Positions 39,790 through 52,410 are shown, counted from the stretch's first letter. The stretch: 64,000 nt of DNA from Utricularia gibba (GCA_002189035.1 NEEC01000013.1:310001-374000); one strand, 5' to 3'. Numbers and translations are program-made. The notes: a model not told the origin generated them from the letters alone.

Positions 39790-40181
39790 TGTTAAAAACA
39801 ATGTCACATTAATCATATAGGAAGGCCCACTAAGAGAGACTTGTCAAAAAGAATAGGCACAATACTACACATCACTGTAGCATTATGGGGCCGAAAATCT
39901 TCCAAAAGATCCTCCTTCACAGTCTGATTTTTAGCACTTGATTTTCTCATCATGAGCAGTGTGCCCTGTATGTCACTGCATTCTGTAATCTCATATTTTT
40001 GTGGTGTTTCTAATCCGTGGTTTTTTTCCTTCAAGGTTTCCACATAACCTTAGTATCCCTTGCCTTTATCTATAAAACACACTGCATAACTCACATATAA
40101 GGCAAGATAGTAATATGGTGCTTATGACTTTATGAAGAAAGTCCATGCAAATCAGCCAAGATCCTCTGACAAAAGCTAAAA
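39790..40181 (+). repeat. 5' LTR of copia element
   Basis: Begins TGTTAAAAAC and ends GCTAAAA. The 3' copy ends GCTAATA, and both are one change from the TAACA expected to pair with the TGTTA start. 392 bp. Confidence 0.88.
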
Positions 40182-40189
40182 AATGCTAT

Positions 40190-43100
40190 CAGAGCTTTGG
40201 TAGTGAGGTGAACCAAGAACCATACAAAGTGGGATCCACCATGACTAGTGTTCATTGTGATATACTCAAACTAGACAAAAGATTCACTTGGTTGACAACT
40301 TGGCAACTCCAAATGCTTTATTTACTCACAAAGATGAAGCTTGATGATGCTGTTGATGGTAGGGACAAGATGCACAAGAAGTTCAAAAATGATGAAAATA
40401 AACTTAGAGATATAAAGTAAATGTTTACCATTTATTTATACCTCTTATGAGATCTTTTGCAGGAGGTAGCATATGAGGACACAACTGGAGACTTGTGGCT
40501 GAGATTGGAGCAACTTTGTGTTGCAAAGAGGTAGACCAGTAAGCTTCACCTCAAAAAGAAATTATATTCTAATAAATTGATTGAAGGTGGCTCACTAGAT
40601 GAGCATGTTGCAAGATTTAAGCATCTGGTAGTAGATCTCAAGGCAATAGAAATCAAATACGATGAAGAGGACCTTGCACTTATCTTATTATGCTCTCTAC
40701 TTGCCTCTTATGATGTCTTTAGAATCGTATTCTATATTTCAAGAAGACTTTAACTATTAAAGAAGTCTATGAGAGACTAGAATCCAAGGAATAGCTCAAA
40801 GCCGTCGTGAGTTTTGCTATAGAAAATTAAAGAAATGCCTTGATAACTAAAGGAAGATCACATGAAAACAAACATAATTCACACAAGAGAGGGGAAAGAT
40901 CAAAAAGTAGAAATAGGAACAAGATATGTAATTACTGTAAAAGGAAAGGACATATTAAGAAGGAATGCTACAAGCTCTAGAATGCTTAGAAAAACAACCA
41001 GTCATAATCAAAAAAGCAAGAATGGAAACCTGTTGGCAGCAATTGTCAAGCCAATGTTATGTTTGGAGAAAGTGATGGAGATTTACTTGTTAAAGGGAAA
41101 GTAGAGACTCCTTCTAATCTATCTCAACAAGAATAGGAGGCCCAATTATTATTTGCTTCACAAAACTCAAAACATCTTTAAAAATCGTGGATTCTTGATA
41201 GCACATGCACATACCATGTGTGCCCCCAACAAAGAATGGTTTTCATAATATGCAAAGATTGAGGCTAGTGAAGTGATGTTTGGAGATAATTTCACTAAAC
41301 GAATATGTGGCATTGATACTCCCAAATTGAGAATGCATGATGATGCCGTGAAGACCATTAATTGATGTGAGGCATCCTTGGAGGAAAAAGACTGCAAATT
41401 CATGAGTTTCAATGGTACATCAAAGGTTAGAAAAGGTGTTTTGCTCACATGAGTGTACAAGGCATGAAGGAGTTAAGTTCGAGAGGCCTCTTGAGTGGAC
41501 AAAAAACTAGCAGCATAAAATTTTGTGAAAGCTATGTTTTTGGCAAGCACAAAAAATCCAAAATTTCTAAGGGTATTCAAAACGACCCACATCCTGTGGC
41601 ATAGCATTTAGACTTTTGGGGGCCTGCATCAACACCTTTTATTGGTGCAACGTACATGGTGCTAATAGTTGATGACTACTCAAGGAAAGTATGGAATTTC
41701 TTTCTTCAACATAAGTATGAAGCCTTAGAAACCTTCAAGAATTGAAAGACAATGATTGAAAAATAGATCAATATGAAGGTAAAAATGCTCAGGATAGATG
41801 ATGGATTCGAATTTTGCTTCTCTGATTTTGATGTTTATTGAAAAGTTGAAGGAATTATATGGGATAAAAATAACAACATACACCATAGCAAAATGGGGTA
41901 GTTGAAAGGATGAACTTCACCAGCTATGAAAAGGTTTGATTTATAATAACCACATTCAAGCTAGGTGAAAGACACTAGGTTGAGGTGGCAGCCTATGCTA
42001 TTGTTATCATCAATAGATCTCCCTCTATGCCAATAAACTGTAAGACACTACAAGAAATGTTGAGAGGTGAGCCAGCAAACTACAAACACCTGAAGATTTT
42101 TGGATGCCCTGCATACATTTATGTAAATTAGGGGAAGTTGAAACCAAAAGCCTTAAAGTGTATTTTCCTTGGCTTCAAGAAAAGAGTGAAGAGATACAAA
42201 GTTTGGAATCCAGACCTTAAGAGAGCTCTCACAAGAAGGAATGTCACTTTTAATGAAGAAGCGTTGTTAAAGACTAGACAAGAAAACACACGAACAAAGT
42301 GTGGTTACTGAAGCAAAAACAGATCTTATAGTGTCTAGACCAAAAGTGAAATGGGGAAATTAGAGAGTTACTAATTTAAGTGAGGAATCCATGTCATTGG
42401 TAACGCCACTCGCTCATGAATCCTCCATTGCAACTAATAGACCACGCAGAACAATTTAGCCTCCACAGAGGTATGCTAAGGAATATTATCTAGCATTTGC
42501 TTTGATGGTAGCTGATGAAACTCCATCACATAAGGAATTGGAAAATTTTAAGGAAGCAATCACATGAAGTGAAGCAGAAGATAGTGGAACTCGATGATTG
42601 ATGAAATTAATTCCTTGGGCAAGAACAATACATGGGAGCTTAGTGAACTTCTTGCGGGAAAGAAAGAAGTAAAATCAAAATGGATATACGGAGTGAAACA
42701 ACCAGCACCTAGAGAAAATGGTCCAAGATTCAAATCCATGCTTGTAGCTAAGGGATTTACCCAAATGCTATGGTTGGATTTCACTGACATTTTCTCACTT
42801 GTTGTCAAGCACACTACCATCATATTAGTGCTCAGTGAAGTAGCATCAAATGATTGGGAATTACATCAAATGGATGTAAAAACCGCATTCTTGCATGATG
42901 AGCTAGATTTATATGCAACAACCTGAAGGATTCATAAAACCAGAGGGCGAGCATTTGGTTTGCAAACTCAAGAAGTTCTTATATGGATGGAAACAGTCAT
43001 CGAGACTTTGGAATAAGAGGTTTGCATCTTTTATGGAAAGTATAGGCTTTGTGCATGCTACTTATGATCCTTGTATGTTTAAACACATGCTACCTGATCA

Positions 43101-44150
43101 TTTCGTCATTCTTTTGCACATTTATGTTGATTACATGCTTATTGCTACAAAAGATATTAATGCTCTAAGATCACTTAAGTTTTGGCTTGCCTCTGAGTTT
43201 GAAATGAAAGACTTAAGTGAAGAAAAGAAAATCTTTGGCATGGAAATTCAAAGAGAGAAAATCAAGAAGACTTTTTTCTTGTCTCAAACTTCATATATTT
43301 CCCTTGTGTTATCAAAATTCAATATATAAATTGTAAGCTTGTGAACACTCCTATTGTTGGTCATTTCAAGCTTTTTGCAGCCATGTGTTCAAACTCTGAA
43401 AGTGAGAAAACTCATATACAAGATATCTCATATTCTAATACTGTCAGCTCTCATATGTTGTATAATTTGCACCAGGCCAAACATTTCTTACATTGTGAGT
43501 GTACTCAGTAGGTACATGGCTTCACCTGGGAAAGAGTACTGGAAAGCAACCCTTTTAACATTCACATACTTGTAGGGATCAAAAACTTTAGATGAGGGAG
43601 ATGATGCAGATAAGGTAGTTGGTTTCAATGATTCAGATTATGTAAGAGATTTGGATAAAAGGCGATGCTTAAGTGTATACATCTTCGAATGATTTAGAAA
43701 TCTGTCCACCCTCAATGTTTGTTAAAATTTTAATGTATTGTGTGTGAGAGAAAGTGAGGGTGGCCACTATTCTGACTAGCTCATAGATCTTCACTTGTAA
43801 CAACAAGATTATCTGTTGGAAAGCTATGCTTTAGCCTAGCATTGCCATGTCAATAATAGAAGCTGAATTCATGGCGATAACTGAAGCCATCAAGGAAACT
43901 ATTTAGCTCAAAGAACTATTCTTAAAACTAAACAGAAAAATGACTCTTAACAGTATCAAATATGATAGCCAAAGCACCATATTTTTGGCAGAAGATCCTA
44001 TATTTCATAATAGGGTGAAACACATTGATGTCCATTATCACCTCATTCGAGATATCTTGGATAAGGGCGAAATTATAGTTCAGAAGATAGAATCGAAGTA
44101 TTATATTGTTGATGTCTTGACAAAATCCTTACCTGCTACTAGATTTTAGA
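40190..44150 (+). pseudogene. copia gag-pol (broken)
   Basis: Gag from about 40240 (KLDKRFTWLTTWQ). CCHC knuckle CNYCKRKGHIKKEC at about 40926-40967. Protease-like WILDSTCTYHVCP near 41180. Integrase fragments near 41610-42000 (DFWGPASTPFIGATYM, VDDYSRKVW). RT about 42590-43330 (VKSKWIYGVK, ELHQMDVKTAFLHDELD, LKKFLYGWKQSSRLW), with YVDYML where the catalytic motif is YVDDML. RNase H tail to 44149 (NRVKHIDVHYHLIRD, DVLTKSLPA). Stops and frame changes occur in every domain. Confidence 0.87.
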
Positions 44151-44273
44151 GCCTGCTACATTTAGCAGGCTTTACTCATAAGAATTGAGTTTGGCAAACA
44201 GAAATGTTGTAGTTGAAGTGAAAGAGTTCTAGATTTTAACGAAAGTTATGTGTCATGGGGGGGGGGGGGGATT

Positions 44274-44666
44274 TGTTAAAAACCATGTCACATTAATCAT
44301 ACAGGAAGACCCACTAAGGAGGACTTGTCAAAAGGAATAGCCACAATACTACACATCACTATAGCATCATGGGCCGGAAATCTTCCAAGAGATCTTCCTT
44401 CGCAATTTGATTTTTAAAGCTTGATTTCTCATTGTGAGCAGCATCACATGTGCGCAAGTGCGTTCTGTAATCCCTTGAACTTCATATTTTTTTAACATTT
44501 CTAGCTCGTGGTTTTTTCCTTTCAGGATTTCTATGTAACCTTTGCATCGCTTGCCTTTCTCTACAAAACACACTGCATAACTCACATATAAGGCAAAAGA
44601 GTAATCTGGTGTTTATAACCTTAAGTTCATGCAAATCAACCAAGATCCTCTCACGAAAGCTAATAG
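44274..44666 (+). repeat. 3' LTR of copia element
   Basis: 393 bp beginning TGTTAAAAACCATG and ending GCTAATA, followed by the target duplication GTGAT. Similar to 39790-40181 throughout. Confidence 0.88.
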
Positions 44667-44671
44667 TGATA

Positions 44672-45240
44672 AACTAGATTTTTGCTTGACTCAATACTTA
44701 TATTGGTTATGACACATAATCTTCACCCAGTGATCTGCATAATTCAACTTTTTTAAAAATACCTGGAGCCATAAGGCTTCTTTACCAATATTAGATAATA
44801 CATTTTTGAAAAAATGAGTTTCACACCACTCCAACTCCTCTTAATACAATAATAAGTCGTTATCTAAATCTTCTAGTATCCACATCTTCAATAAGATCTA
44901 AGTCTACATAGATAGATAGAATGTAGGATTGAGATCTATAACATAGATTAAATTCAGTAGTCCCCCTTCAAGTATCATCGTTACCATTTCATAGCATCCC
45001 AATGTGCTATCCTAGGTTAGCCATTTACCAATTGATACAATTTATTGCATAGACAATATTGGCCATATAACTTAATTGCAAGATTCATTGGTATTGAAAT
45101 TGGCTTGCACCCCATCATTCCGAATTTCTTTAGCACTTGGTGTATATACCTAGTGTGATTAAACTATAGGCGTTCGATGTTTCAATTGTATTCAATGTCT
45201 ATGCCAATTGCTACTTGAATACATGGATTAATTCCAGCTT
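44672..45240 (-). pseudogene. older copia relic, RT/RNase H (right part)
   Basis: Minus-strand reading from about 45180: RYIHQVLKKFGMMGCKP and then SIPMNLAIKL, the RT-RNase H connection of copia elements. Next comes IEDVDTRRF (family D-x-D-x-R-R-S-T), then GKEALWLQVFLKKL and IMCHNQ, followed by NLVYH at the junction with the inserted element. Several stops. It is the upstream half of the relic at 39410-39784. Confidence 0.8.
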
Positions 45241-45959
45241 CTTTCTTGTTAGTAGTTGTTTAGCTACAATTTTACTATTTTATTTTATGTTATCTTCTAT
45301 GTTTAAATATAATTATTGTTATTTAATTAAAAGTCCAAAATAGAAGTGATAGGATTTTTTATATTATCATAATTGTCTTTATTATTATTTTTTTATCTTA
45401 TCTTTTCTTAAGTTTAATTGAATTTAAGTCTATGACTAGAAAAATACACGTTAAGGATGTTATATCGAACAAAAGAACACAAACAACTATGCTTGTATTA
45501 ATTTATTTAATTAATTTTATCAAACAAGATATTTATTCATGTTTATTTATTTAAGTTAATTGAACAATATTTTATTCATGTTCATTTATTTGATGTTTGG
45601 AAACATTCACGAACGTTTCGAATAAAATTATATTTCTAAATTATTATAATTTTTTATATTCGAAATTAATTTAAAAATAGAATATATTTATAAAATTCAA
45701 ATTTAAATATAAAACATTATTATTATTCATGTTTCTAATAAAATAAATAACAAAAAAATAAACTAATATTTATCTTGGAAGTGAAATATATGTATCATGT
45801 TCTTCATTTGTTAAAACACTTGTACTGCAATAACAAATCTTTTGTTTTAGTTGAAGTCTCGCCTGATTCACAAAAACATAATAATTATTAAACTAAATAA
45901 TTAGATATATTCAAGTAAACATACAAATTAATATTACTTACATGTATAGATTTCTTTAT

Positions 45960-46240
45960 TCCATAAATTCTTTTCACTCAGTCACCAGTAGAAAGTAACA
46001 TCTCCACAAGTTTCAGTTGATAAATTTGATGGAAAATCATTTATAACTTGACCATCAGCACTAAAAGTAATTTCTGATGCAACAGATGTAATAGGAATAG
46101 AAAGAATATTGCTTGTAATGATTGCTAAGATAGGACATTTCAATCACCAGCAGAAAGTAATAATCTCTAGGCAAGATTAATGAATAACTGATTATTACTT
46201 GCAAGTTTTGATTAGGAGTAAAATAAAGGGCACCAACTCC
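45960..46240 (-). pseudogene. hAT dimerisation-domain fragment, partly duplicated
   Basis: Minus-strand reading CPILAIITSNILSIPITSVASEITFSA corresponds to the hAT C-terminal dimerisation block (P-I-L...I-P-(I/V)-(T/S)-T/S-V-A-S-E-x-x-F-S), with VINDFPSNLSTET after it. A short second copy of the tail lies at about 46145-46230. The catalytic core is absent. Confidence 0.65.
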
Positions 46241-46319
46241 TCCCTGTTGGTTTGAGGGATTAGTGTTTTGTTTGTGTGTTTTATGTTTTGTTTATGATTG
46301 TCGAGTCTCAGATCTTATC

Positions 46320-47290
46320 GAGAATTTTCGATAAACAAGTAATTCACACATTGTTGTATAAAATGCTAATTTTCTTACTAAATAAATTTATAAGCCTAAC
46401 TAACAATGTATCATAAAACCAATATGAACATAATGGATTAGAATCGAATACAAGGGACATTATGCTTGTTGTGTGGGGTTGACACATTCGGTTTTTGTCC
46501 TGATGGAAGATTAAGTTTGAGCTTGGACAAATGCAATTTTACAATAAAATACAGCAAAACAATAAACGAATAAATCAGATTTCTATGTCAAAAAAACACT
46601 ATGAAACCTTAATATTTCAAGAGACAACATATTCATTACTATATTTATCCTACCCAAACCAAAAATCACTCATTTAATAAATTAAGAGTTCAAGTCTACC
46701 TAAACACTTGTTTTTCTAACCTTTGTTCTATCTCTAATTAGGGTTGGATTATGATAAACATACCATTATTTTCATCTATCTTGCTTTGTTAAGAAACTAG
46801 TATAATTACATGATTAGTATGGTTTAATGAATAATGAGCATGCATGTCTCCTTTGATCTTAAACCACCATGTGGTACTTAGCTACTCATATTAAGTAAAA
46901 ATAAAACTTGTTTATAACCTAAAATCAACTACATGTCTAAGTTTACGAAGTAAATAAACAGCAGCATAAAAGAAAATAATTTTAAAGCAAAAAGTTAAAA
47001 TATTGCTTGTTATCTACTCCTAACTAGAGATGACTAGAATAAATATTTGAAAATGAGCTGAGTTCTTGCATTCATCTTCTTCCTATTCGTTCTTCTACGA
47101 TTTTTTTTTTCAAAACCCCTTTGTGTGTCCTTGAAATCTAGGTATTTTTCTCTCCCTTCTTTTGTCCAAAAATCTCCTATTTATTTTCTTGAGGTTTGGT
47201 ATGCTCTCTCTTCTTCCTTTTGTCCCCATTTTTCTACACCTTCATTGTACACTTTCGACTCCTTAGGAATAAGCTTGCTAAAAATGTGCT
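46320..47290. repeat. dispersed repeat, copy B
   Basis: About 970 bp, similar to 18246-19225 in the same orientation, non-coding. Like copy A, it lies on the high-coordinate side of a minus-strand hAT fragment. Confidence 0.7.
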
Positions 47291-47551
47291 GCATTACTAA
47301 AAAAAAAATGATCAAATCAAAGATTGGGGCTAAATCCAAGATTTAATTTTAATCTGGATTAAAAAAAATCAGAAATAGGAATGTGGTAACATTCTAATAT
47401 AATTAATTCTTCATGAAATAGTATGAAAAGTAATTTTATTTCCAGCTAGGTATGCAAAAAATCGGAAATAGGAATGTGGCAACATATGAATATCTCCATG
47501 AAATCAATTCCTAACGGTGGATATTATTATATGATAATAACTTAAGGTAAC

Positions 47552-48961
47552 TGATAACACAAAAATTTTCATATTTTAGGATAAGAAAAATCATAGATTT
47601 TAATTATGTTTAAGTGTTAATTTTATAGTTTTAAGTATTTTTATTTGATTACGGAAAATATGATTTTTGGTGTGATTAGTGGGCTAAATCAAAGGATTTA
47701 GCCCACCCCATGTCTAACTCGATTTTGAAGTCTAGCAGCAGCCCAAGAATTAAGGAAAAATCTGGATTTCGTGCAAGTCATCAGGGTGTAGGGGGCAATG
47801 AGTACACTGTCACGGCGACAATCTGCAAGTCAGGGCCTGGAGCAGCAGATCTGTCAGCGAATGTACTTGCCTTGGGAAGCAGGAGGCAAGAGAAAGATGA
47901 GGAGAGAGAATCGCAAAAAAAGGGGAGTTCACCCCAGAATTTTGAGAGAGCACACACGAGGGGGTTTCTCCCCCACCCCAACTCAAACACGAAGAACACG
48001 AAAGGAGAAGGAAGAAGAAAAGGGATTTTTCTGGAGAAGAACCTCCAGCGTGAAGGAAGAAGATCAAGACCCAGTTCAACGCTATTGTTCCTGCCCAGAA
48101 CAGTAGCAGACGGAAACCAGACTTCTTACTGCTTTCTTTTAGTTTGTTGATGTCTTTAGTTTCTGCACTAAACTTCTGCACGATGTTCTCAACATTTTCG
48201 TTATTTTATGTTAATGCCATTACATTTTACCTTCAAAGCATGAGTAGCTAAATCCTAGGAGTGCCTTAAGGTGAAGCATGGTGGTGTGGGTCTAGGAGTC
48301 TTAGTAAAATTAACCTTAGTTTCTTAGCTCTTGTTTCTATAAAACCATGGGTAGACCTAAGGAGGGGAACAAGTAGCTTTATAACTTAGATGCTTGATTT
48401 AGAGGTAGATCAACAAATCAAGACGGGAGCAGTAGGTGTTAGTCTGGGGTAGAACCAGTAGAACCGGGTAGACCTAGTTCTATATGCTTTGCATGCGGGT
48501 AGACCTAATTGCAATGTTGGTGATGATATGAGGGACTAGCTTAGCCGAAAATATGGTGAATGACCTATGTAGACTTAGGTTATTAGAAGTTGTGAGTATA
48601 GGAACATGGTAGATTAAATTAGGAATTTTGGCACCACACCACCTGAAGATCCTTAAGGCACGTTAGTATTATTCTGAGAAAAAATCAGTACCTGTTACTT
48701 TAGCATTAAAACCTGATATTGTTTACCGATCTTGTTTACCGAACTTCTTTACCACTGTTGGTCTGAGCTTCGACTATGACTTACCTACTTTGAATTCTGC
48801 ATTTACTGAAATACAAGACAATCACAAGCTCCTTGTGATCGACCCCGAATTCCACTGTGCATTTTCAGTTTAATTTATATTTTGTGAGGATTAGAGATTA
48901 TAAATTTATTTGATAACGAATTTTCTATTTTTGCAACGACACTAGGAATTTTCATTTATCA
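47552..48961 (+). repeat. solo LTR with target duplication
   Basis: 1410 bp bounded by TGATAA and TTATCA (perfect 6-bp terminal inverted pair) and by the 5-bp duplication GTAAC (47547-47551 and 48962-48966). No gag, pol, primer site or second LTR is attached, which is what recombination between two LTRs leaves. It contains a short palindrome (GGGCTAAATC...GGATTTAGCCC, about 47682-47704). A 146-codon open frame at 47710-48150 lies inside and is not taken as a gene. A related truncated copy lies at 54480-55195 on the minus strand. Confidence 0.85.
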
Positions 48962-48966
48962 GTAAC

Positions 48967-50330
48967 ACAAGATAGAATTATTTTAATTATATTATTACTA
49001 TGTTAATCTTATAATTTTTATTTTATTGATGTAGTATATATACCATAAGTATTTTTGAATTATTAAATAGTGTTTTTATTGGACATGAACACTACAGGCA
49101 AAAGCTCTTGTCAAAGATATTTTCAATCAGGGTATTAAGATTTTTACCAATATGAAAAGAAGTTAATTGCTAACTCCATAATCACTCTCTGGTTATAGGA
49201 GATATGATGACAAATCAATCAATTATAAGATCAAGAAATACAATGTAGAAAAAATAAGTGTCACTTTCATGTTTAAGACCATGAGTCCAAAAAAAACAAA
49301 TATTACTACATTATGTGGAAAATTTGACATGAACTTGTAGAAAGTGATAACAAAAAAATGTATTTCATGTTTACATGCTATTCAGGCTAGAATTATATTC
49401 CTATATATCATGTTATTTATAATATTATAACCAATTGTACACTTTATTTTTGGCCCAAATGTACAAGGAATTTTATGAATATGTTAGTTATTACATTTCA
49501 AAATATTATCAAGTGAACACATTTGCGAAAATATACAAAAGATAATTTAATCTACTAACTCTAAAGATTGGATAGGATACGTTTTCATTTAATCTCATGT
49601 ACTAACTAACAAGAAAATGACTAATAAAAGCCATGTTAGGTCAAAATCATTTTCAAATAACTTAATTTATTCGAAGAAAAAATAAAAATATGATTAATTT
49701 CAATTTCAGACATATTCATTGATATGTTTTCGAACTTTTGGAATTTCAATTGAAATATAGTTCATGCATTATACATATTCGAAGAAAAAATCAAAATATT
49801 ATTTTCAATTAAAATTATAAATATTTCTAAACCTTAAATTAATAAACCAAATATACTTTGAAACATTGCTTATACATTATTCATGCATGTAGTTTAATGG
49901 GTTATATTTTATTTTTTGTAACTTGTTAGTTAAGAGCTCAACTTTAATTCGTTGTAAATTATATATTTTTATAGAATTAGAATTAATACAAAATAATATT
50001 AGTAAATTAAAAAATAATTAATTAAATAAAAATATTATTAATATAGCAACCGACATTTTTGAATGATGTTTAAATAGCTTTGCTCAATCAACTTCACGGG
50101 AAGGAAAACATTCAATATTGTTGACATGTAGAACATGTCATCGTATATACGTTTACAACATGGAATGAAGATCGCTTCATTTTACAATCAAAGATTAGCT
50201 CATTGAATCCACTCTGAGCATGGGATACTATACTAACATGCAGTAGGAGAATTCATACAATACAAGTAAAATCATAATAACCCCACCATTCATACATCTT
50301 ATTCTTTATCTATTTGATGTCTTCCAACAT
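48967..50330. other. AT-rich intergenic DNA
   Basis: No gene or clear element seen. 50160-50330 is likely the 3' flank of the minus-strand SKU5-similar gene. Confidence 0.5.
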
Positions 50331-52202
50331 CTAGAATCCTGAATATGGAGCTGGTCTCGGGAGCCCTTCAACTATTCCACACAGAAGCTGTGTATCTAGA
50401 ATATTGTATTCATCTCTAAGCGATTTATTGGGTGAAAGCACACTGAAGTAGAGCTGCTGCCCCAGATAGTTTCTTTCCAGCATTGTTGATCTCAAGTTCC
50501 ACATTCCGGCGTTGTCCAGCGTTGTCATCACCGCCGCCCATCCTTTCGGGTAAACATGGATAGTGTGTCGACTCACCGCATCGATCAGATTGTAGTTCTT
50601 TCGCTTATCCGGTGACCATCTCCCTGGCTCGATTCTATCATCACGCAGCAATTAAATTTCAGAACTAGAATTAACGCAAACTCTCTCAAAGTGTACTTAC
50701 GCAACGGCAAAGAAGGAGTAGCCAGACAAGTGCCAAGACTGAACGCTCTTCTCGTCGTTTTGGAAGATGATCTCAACAAAGTTTCTGAATATCGCATTCT
50801 TGACAATGGGAGCCATTGTTATCTTCTTGGCCGCGACATCATCGGCTGGCTCATCTGGGATGATATCATACTTGAACACCTTATCAGCGAGGCCAAAATA
50901 CTCAGCCAGCTTCAAGGGAGTTTTAGTATCAATATGAGAGATTCCATTCACTGCATACCTAAGCTTCCCATCTACTGTCCCTGCACTGTTCACAAATTTC
51001 ATGGTCCTGGTAATATTAATCTTCCCATAATGATATGACCCTTGAGGATTAGGTCTAGCCGCACTAGCCGTGAGGTTCCACCTAAAAGACCTAAACTGGT
51101 TAAGTGACCAAGCCCACCCAACTGGGGCTGGCGGTAGATCTGGGGATGGAGCAATATTGCTACCGTTGTAACGGATCACCGCTGTAGCTGACAAAACGGA
51201 CTTGCTAAACCTCGTCGAGGCAACGAAGTAATAGTCCTTTGGGGATTGGTCCGCTGTAACAAGGACTGAATAGCATTGTCCCAGATGCAAATCAAGCGAA
51301 TCGTACACATTTTGAACAGTATGTGAACCCTCGATCTCCACAAGCGTCATCGTATGCTTTTGAATCCGAAAATTTATCGAATTCTTCACCCCAACATTAC
51401 AAACCCGGAATCGATGAGTCTTTCCGGCTTCCATGGTGAACATCGGCTCCTTACTGTCATGTTTGCCATTTATAATTATACCATCGGGCTTCCCTAGTGA
51501 GCGTCCCGTGTCCAATAGCTTCTTCAATGAAGCATGACCCTTTGTGTACCAGTCACCGACCAACACATTGTATTCGGCCTGTGGCCAGGGGAATGGCACC
51601 GGTATCAGATCACGGCTGTGGACGGAAAGGGGCCCATACCCGCCGGCCGCACGATGAACACTAGTGGATGGATAGTAAAAAAAGCTACCAATTTGATCCT
51701 TCACTTGAAATTTAAATGTATAATTCGTCCCTGGTTGAATAGGGCAATTCGTACCTATTCAATAAATAATTCACAAATAAGCAAAGATAGTAGAGAAAAT
51801 CCGACATTAAGAATCATAGCTAGGCATTTGTTTCAATCATGTCAAGTGCCAGGTTTGGAGGTCTATTCTGTGCTCTAAATCATGCATAATAACTAAGACC
51901 CGATGTGTACCTGGGAGGCCATCTTGCCATGAGTTCTTCCTTTGCTGGATGCCGTTCCATGTAAACAGCAACGGCTCGTCGAGCTCATTGAATACGTTCA
52001 CGACGATGTTGTTGTTGGAGGTGCAATTGATCCAGGGACCGGGGAACTGATCGTTGATGGTGATGACTTGTTGAGGAACGCCCAAGGGGGAAAGAGTTCC
52101 GTACTTGACTTTCCATGTGTGGAACCAGTAGGGATCCTCGGATTGAACTAAGAAGGAGGATGAGGATATCAAACAAAAGACAAAAAACAACGCAGGTCCC
52201 AT
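50331..52202 (-). CDS. SKU5-similar / Bp10-NTP303-type secreted multicopper-oxidase-like protein
   Basis: Cell-wall or pollen-tube protein of the ascorbate-oxidase-like SKS family. Exons on the minus strand: 52202-51911, 51754-50701, 50634-50331; 1650 nt, 549 aa, the family length. Signal peptide MGPALFFVFCLISSSSFLVQS, then EDPYWFHTWKV and three cupredoxin-like domains. Family blocks: PLGVPQQVITINDQFPGP, VGDWYTKGH, EIEGSHTVQNVYDSLDLHLG, ARPNPQGSYHYG, LDNAGMWNLRS. Copper ligands look absent: LFTWNGIQQ replaces the HWHG of true oxidases, and FFYYPST and GMWNLRS lack the histidines, as in SKU5-type proteins, so it probably has no oxidase activity. The match to pollen-specific Bp10/NTP303 proteins suggests pollen expression. 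The TATA position favours the 52202 start over the in-frame ATG at 52241. Confidence 0.94.
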
Positions 52203-52253
52203 GATTTTGTAAGGGAAAAGGTTTGTTTGAAGATAAGACAAAGAGGGAAGTAT

Positions 52254-52261
52254 TTTATATA
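52254..52261 (-). promoter_or_regulatory. TATA box of the SKU5-similar gene
   Basis: TATATAAA on the minus strand, about 52 bases before the chosen start codon. Transcription would begin near 52225-52230, downstream of the alternative ATG at 52241. Confidence 0.7.
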
Positions 52262-52404
52262 GAGATAGAGGAGATCATGGCCTCTAGAATTTGAGACGCT
52301 GTCCGTGAGAGATGGAGAGGCTCGCTCCTTTGGTTTTCCATCGATTCTTCCTCCACTAATTTAAGTATAAATTAGCACCTAATGTTTCTCTTAATGACGT
52401 TATT

Positions 52405-52410
<6 letters not shown>

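Larger units (their letters stand above)
39790..44666 (+). mobile_element. Ty1/copia LTR retrotransposon, full length, inactive
   Basis: 4.9-kb element with two LTRs of about 392 bp and a 5-bp target duplication GTGAT (39785-39789 and 44667-44671). Primer site TGCTATCAGAGC at 40184-40195. The polypurine tract is a run of 14 G at 44257-44270. It lies within the RNase H of an older copia on the other strand, whose frame resumes on both sides. Coding sequence is heavily broken. Confidence 0.92.

Noticed and set aside
47710-48150. 146-codon open frame and overlapping frames on both strands
   Set aside because: All lie inside the solo LTR bounded by GTAAC duplications. A related LTR at 54480-55195 does not keep the frame.
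52203-52241. ATG at 52241 as start of the SKU5-similar protein
   Set aside because: It lies about 15 bases from the TATA box, upstream of the expected transcription start. The signal peptide is best formed from 52202.
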